This document shows positions 60,608 through 64,000 of a DNA stretch of 64,000 bases, in pieces. The notes beneath the pieces were generated by a model. That model was not told the DNA's origin. It did not search any database and worked only from the letters and a program-made list of their open reading frames with translations. The DNA lies in the NCBI GenBank assembly GCA_003573975.1, contig AP018533.1:1178001-1242000 (forward strand), in the 5' to 3' direction. The stretch comes from Clostridiales bacterium CCNA10 (GTDB lineage: Bacteria > Bacillota > Clostridia > Oscillospirales > Oscillospiraceae). A program made the position numbers and the translations under genes. Numbering within the stretch: position 1 is the first letter of the stretch; every line of letters begins with the position of its first letter.

Positions 60608-61588
60608 TCACTCTGCTTCCCGTGGGTGGGAGAACGCCCGGAACGCTGCCGGGCTCTGCCCGGTGCTGCGGCGGAAGAGCTGCGCGAAACGGCTGGGATT
60701 CTGATAGCCCACAATTTGAGCGATCTGGCCCACGGGCAGGTCGGTATTTGCCAGCAGCTGCTCCGCACGCTCCATCCGCTGCCCCTGAATATACTGAGTG
60801 ATGGTGCAGCCGTATCGGGCGTGAAAGGCATCCTTCAGCTTGGAGACGCCCATGCAGCCGATGCGGGCCAGGCGCTCCAGAGGCAGCCGGTCCGCGCAGT
60901 GGGCGGTGATGTAGGCCGCCACATCCGCCAGCATCCGCTCATCCTCCTGCGTCAGTGTTCGCCTGGGAGCTGGGTGGGCCCGGTGCCGTTCCACCACCAG
61001 CGCTACGGCTTCCGCCACCTTGCCGTCGTAAAAGAGTTTGGCGGCCAGCCCCTCGCCCCGGTAGTCACGGACCTCTTTCAGCAGGCGGACCATCTCCGGG
61101 AAGTGGTCGGTCTGGTCCAGAGATTGAAAGGATTCCAACAGGCTTTGAAACTCCTCCGGAAACTGGCGGCGGAGGTAGTCCTGATAGTAGGCCGGAGTGA
61201 TCTCAATGCCGATGGATACGATGGGGACCCGGCGGTGGATGAGCGCCCGGTAGGGCTCCCGCCCGCCGATGAAGCTCTTGACACAGCCGGACACCAGCCG
61301 GCGGCAGGGAGAGAACTCCTCCCCGGAGATGGACTCGTACCAGGTGACGCTCAGGCTCTCCGGCCAGCAAAACTCCAGAAGCTGATCCTCGTGAAAATAG
61401 AAATCGTGGATTTTGAGCATATAGAGGTCCTGCTGCCCATAGGTCCAGAAATAGCCGCTTCCACCGGGGCCGGCCTGCCGCCAGCACAGGCCCATGCTTC
61501 CATACCTCCGGTTGTCCGGCTCCGGCACAAAGCCATGCTCTGCCATGGCCCCGGCATATTGCTCATCCAACACATTGCAGCTATACAT
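60608..61588 (-). CDS. AraC-family regulator divergent from ABC pair F
   Basis: A 326-residue regulator with a C-terminal double HTH: LPLERLARIGCMGVSKLKDAFHARYGCTITQYIQGQRM and VGYQNPSRFAQLFRRSTGQSPAAFR. The N-terminal domain is different from those of the other AraC proteins. The start ATG at 61588 follows GGAGGAGG by 10 bases; an in-frame extension upstream is not needed. It faces ABC pair F with the shared palindrome in between, as do the other AraC genes with their modules. Confidence 0.88.
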   Translation of the reverse strand: MYSCNVLDEQYAGAMAEHGFVPEPDNRRYGSMGLCWRQAGPGGSGYFWTYGQQDLYMLKIHDFYFHEDQLLEFCWPESLSVTWYESISGEEFSPCRRLVSGCVKSFIGGREPYRALIHRRVPIVSIGIEITPAYYQDYLRRQFPEEFQSLLESFQSLDQTDHFPEMVRLLKEVRDYRGEGLAAKLFYDGKVAEAVALVVERHRAHPAPRRTLTQEDERMLADVAAYITAHCADRLPLERLARIGCMGVSKLKDAFHARYGCTITQYIQGQRMERAEQLLANTDLPVGQIAQIVGYQNPSRFAQLFRRSTGQSPAAFRAFSHPREAE

Positions 61589-61694
61589 TCTGACACGCCT
61601 CCTCCACCTCAATCGGCCGAATCCATACCCCGATCAGCCGCATGAGCGTGGCACGCCTTGTATCTGTGACAGACAGGGAGTATGCTGTTATTTG

Positions 61695-61710
61695 GTTAGT
61701 ATCTACTAAC
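61695..61710 (+). promoter_or_regulatory. Shared operator palindrome before ABC pair F
   Basis: GTTAGTATCTACTAAC: 7-base arms GTTAGTA and TACTAAC match perfectly around TC. It lies between the divergent AraC gene and ABC pair F, 53 bases before its start. The flanks TTTG and TAAA agree with other sites. Confidence 0.8.
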
Positions 61711-61763
61711 TAAAATATCATATCCGGCCTGTTCCGTCAAGGCTGGTAAAGGAGGAGTGCAAT

Positions 61764-63530
61764 ATGAAACAGAAAGAGATAAGCCCAGTCAGGCTTTTGC
61801 TCCGGTGGGCAGGGCCAGAGAAGAAATGGCTGATCGGGTCGGTACTGTGCGCCTTTGGGAGCGGGCTGCTGGCGATCACCGCTTACCTGGGGCTGTACCG
61901 GCTGATGGACGCGGTGCTGTCCGGCGCCTGCACCCCGGCGGTGATCGCGGACTGCGCCGTGTTCGTGATGGCGGGCACCGTGGGGCGGATGGTGCTGCTG
62001 GGGGCCTCCGGGGTACTGTCCCACAAGGGGGCCTACGGCGCCCTGTTCCGGGTGCGGTGCATGGTCACGGAGCATCTGGCGAAGGTGCCCCTGGGCGCGT
62101 TGGATGAGCGGAGCACGGGAGCGGTCAAGACCGTGCTCAACGAGGACATTGAGAAGCTGGAGCTGTTTCTGGCCCATAACCTGCCGGAGTTCGTGGCCTA
62201 TCTCACCGGCCCGGTGGTGATCTTCCTCTATCTGCTGTCGGTGAATGTCCCATTGGCGCTGGTCTCGCTGCTCCCCCTGCCGCTGGCGGGAATTGTGATG
62301 GGGGTGATCTTTGGCCGCATGAAGGGGATTCTGGAGGACGCCAACCGCTCCCTGGTGAGCTTCAACTCGGTAATGATCGAGTATGTCTCCGGGATGCGGC
62401 TCATCAAGGCGTACAACATGGGGAGCCGGTCGTTTCAGAAGTTTTCCCACGCCATTTCGGAGGAAAACCGGATCTGGAATCTGGTGACCCATAAAACCGC
62501 GCCGCCCTATGCGGCTTTCCTGCTGCTGGTGGAGTGCGGTATGCTCCTGATGATCCCGGCCGGGGGGCTTATGTTCCTCCGGGGCTCGGTGAGCGCCAGC
62601 GTGTTTCTGCTCTTTGCCTATGTGGGCGGCATGTATTTGACGGAGATCCTGCCGCTCCAGAAGATGTCCACCACCTTTGCCCAGGCTCTCAGCGGTGTGG
62701 GAAAGGTGCGGGAGATCCTGGAGCTTCCGGTCTTTGAAGGAGGCGGGCCATTCCCGGAGGACCACGGCATTGAACTGGACCATGTGACCTTCTCCTATGA
62801 CGGGAAGACGGATGTGCTGCGGGATTGCTCTCTGTCGGTAAAGCAGGGGGAAAAGGTGGCCCTGGTGGGGGTGTCCGGCGCGGGCAAGAGCACTATCATC
62901 CAGCTGATCTCCCGGTTTTACGATACAACAAAGGGCGAGGTCCGCATCGGCGGCCGGAATGTCAGGGACATCCGCTACGAGGACCTGCTCGCCCACATCT
63001 CCATCGTGTTTCAAAAGACCTTCCTCACCCGGGACAGTGTGCTGGAGAACATCCGTATGGGCACGCAGGCCACGCTGGAACAGGTGCGGGAGGCCGCCCG
63101 TCTGGCACAGATCGACGACTTCATCCTGTCGCTGCCCCAGGGATACGACACCAAGGTTGGAGCTATGGGCTCACGCTTCTCCGGTGGGGAGCGCCAGCGC
63201 ATTGCCATTGCCCGCGCTATTTTGAAGGACGCCCCCATCCTCATTCTGGACGAGGCGACCTCCGCCGCCGACCCGGAGAATCAGGTGGAGATTGACCGGG
63301 CCATTGAAAACCTCTGCCGTGGTAAGACCGTACTCATCGTGGCTCACCGGCTGGGAGCGGTAAAGATGTGCGACAAGGTGGCGGTGGTGGAGGACCACAC
63401 CATCACCTGCTGCGGAACTCATGCGGAGGTGCTGGAACAGAATTCTTATTACCGCAAAGCCTGGGCCGACTACCGGGCGGCCAGGTCCATCACCTATTCC
63501 GTGAAAGGAGGGCAAGACGATGACAAATGA
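61764..63530 (+). CDS. Exporter-fold ABC half-transporter, first subunit of pair F
   Basis: A 588-residue fusion: membrane domain about 1-325, Walker A GVSGAGKST near 370, signature FSGGERQR (Phe for Leu) near 472, ILDEAT near 494 followed by SAAD, switch His in VAHRLG. The ATG follows AAGGAGGAG by 6 bases. It is the first of a pair; the next gene starts 11 bases before its stop. The most divergent of the four first subunits, so possibly a different substrate. Confidence 0.9.
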   Translation: MKQKEISPVRLLLRWAGPEKKWLIGSVLCAFGSGLLAITAYLGLYRLMDAVLSGACTPAVIADCAVFVMAGTVGRMVLLGASGVLSHKGAYGALFRVRCMVTEHLAKVPLGALDERSTGAVKTVLNEDIEKLELFLAHNLPEFVAYLTGPVVIFLYLLSVNVPLALVSLLPLPLAGIVMGVIFGRMKGILEDANRSLVSFNSVMIEYVSGMRLIKAYNMGSRSFQKFSHAISEENRIWNLVTHKTAPPYAAFLLLVECGMLLMIPAGGLMFLRGSVSASVFLLFAYVGGMYLTEILPLQKMSTTFAQALSGVGKVREILELPVFEGGGPFPEDHGIELDHVTFSYDGKTDVLRDCSLSVKQGEKVALVGVSGAGKSTIIQLISRFYDTTKGEVRIGGRNVRDIRYEDLLAHISIVFQKTFLTRDSVLENIRMGTQATLEQVREAARLAQIDDFILSLPQGYDTKVGAMGSRFSGGERQRIAIARAILKDAPILILDEATSAADPENQVEIDRAIENLCRGKTVLIVAHRLGAVKMCDKVAVVEDHTITCCGTHAEVLEQNSYYRKAWADYRAARSITYSVKGGQDDDK

Positions 63531-64000
63531 ATCTCCGTTCCGCAAAAACAGGGCTTTTTATATTGGTGTAGTGCTGACCGTATTGGAGGGCATCCTCTCC
63601 GGGTGCAGTTATCTGTCTGTCTACATCGTCCTCACCGCTCTGGCTTCAGGAACGATTACCGCCGGAATGGTGGGAGCGGTCACCGCGGGGCTCGCTGTCA
63701 TTTTCCTGCTGCGGCTGGTCATTTACAGCACCGGGTACACCCAGGTCCAGATCGGCGGGGCGGCGGTGTCCAAGCGCCTGCGGCTGCTTCTGGGGGATAA
63801 GCTCAAGAAGATCCCCCTGGCCCGCTTCACCCAGGGGCAGGTTGGGCAGTATGTGAACACCATGACCAGCGATGTGGGCAGCTATGAGAAAATCCTGACC
63901 CATTCCAGTGGGAACATTATCAAAAACGCTGCGCTTTCCGCGGTGCTGGTTGGCTTTGTATGCACCGTCTGGCTGCCGGCGGGGCTGATCCTGCTGGCGG
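63520..64000 (+). CDS. Exporter-fold ABC half-transporter, second subunit of pair F, cut by the window end
   Basis: Starts MTNESPFRKNRAFYIGVVLT; 160 codons are present without a stop before the window edge. Membrane helices lie at about residues 13-40 and 50-68, and the coupling region RFTQGQVGQYVNTMTSDVGSYE fits the type-1 exporter fold. The start overlaps the first subunit by 11 bases after AAAGGAGGG. Its ATPase domain lies beyond the window. Confidence 0.85.
   Translation, partial: MTNESPFRKNRAFYIGVVLTVLEGILSGCSYLSVYIVLTALASGTITAGMVGAVTAGLAVIFLLRLVIYSTGYTQVQIGGAAVSKRLRLLLGDKLKKIPLARFTQGQVGQYVNTMTSDVGSYEKILTHSSGNIIKNAALSAVLVGFVCTVWLPAGLILLA

Noticed and set aside
1-64000. CRISPR arrays, tRNA or rRNA genes, insertion sequences with DDE transposases
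   Set aside because: I found no regular spaced repeats, no tRNA cloverleaf and no transposase other than the serine recombinase.

Overview
The window is high-GC DNA with short-spaced, translationally coupled operons and strong AGGAGG ribosome sites. Together with Firmicutes-type mobile genes and tet(W), it suggests a gut Clostridia genome, probably Oscillospiraceae/Ruminococcaceae-like. This assignment is inferred from gene content only; there is no rRNA gene to confirm it.

Most of the window (1-47 kb and 59-64 kb) is a transport island that looks devoted to acquiring metal or metallophore. It holds four pairs of exporter-fold ABC half-transporters of the YbtPQ/IrtAB type (2973-6492, 27225-30772, 37029-40517, 61764 to the window end). 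It also holds four energy-coupling factor (ECF) modules with double-domain ATPases: one partial at 1-1884, then 12602-15407, 16591-19408 and 32390-35066. A lone ECF-type S component lies at 36401-36994, and a NikABCDE-like nickel/peptide transporter at 41829-47009. Three near-identical DtxR/MntR-family regulators close three of the operons. A 16-bp palindrome, GTTAGC-N4-GCTAAC, stands 16-54 bp before nine operons, so the modules look like one regulon. Each module also has its own AraC, TetR or LysR regulator, often divergent. Other members are an amino-thiazoline-carboxylate hydrolase-like protein (31774), three alpha/beta hydrolases (22653-26375) and a MATE pump (59101).

Two stretches break up the transport genes. 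At 7.6-11.3 kb, on the minus strand, are an acetyltransferase, a choloylglycine-hydrolase-family enzyme, a DUF308 membrane protein, an unknown protein and a TetR regulator. At 19.9-22.4 kb are small hypothetical genes and terminators. Remnants of a response regulator follow two of the three DtxR genes, while the copy at 6922 is intact.

At 47261-58437 an 11.2-kb mobilizable element has inserted into an AstE/aspartoacylase-like gene, leaving TATG at both junctions. It carries a large serine recombinase, TnpW, a DnaC-like ATPase, a replication initiator, a Cys-rich VLP protein, a relaxase, MobC, an HTH protein, a sigma factor, a methyltransferase and tet(W) with its leader peptide and attenuator. 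Independently, the nikC-like gene has an in-frame stop at 45069-45071.

Proposed logic (inference): metal sufficiency, sensed by the DtxR-like proteins, represses all modules through the shared palindrome, while each local regulator responds to its own substrate. The chemical substrates cannot be read from the sequence.
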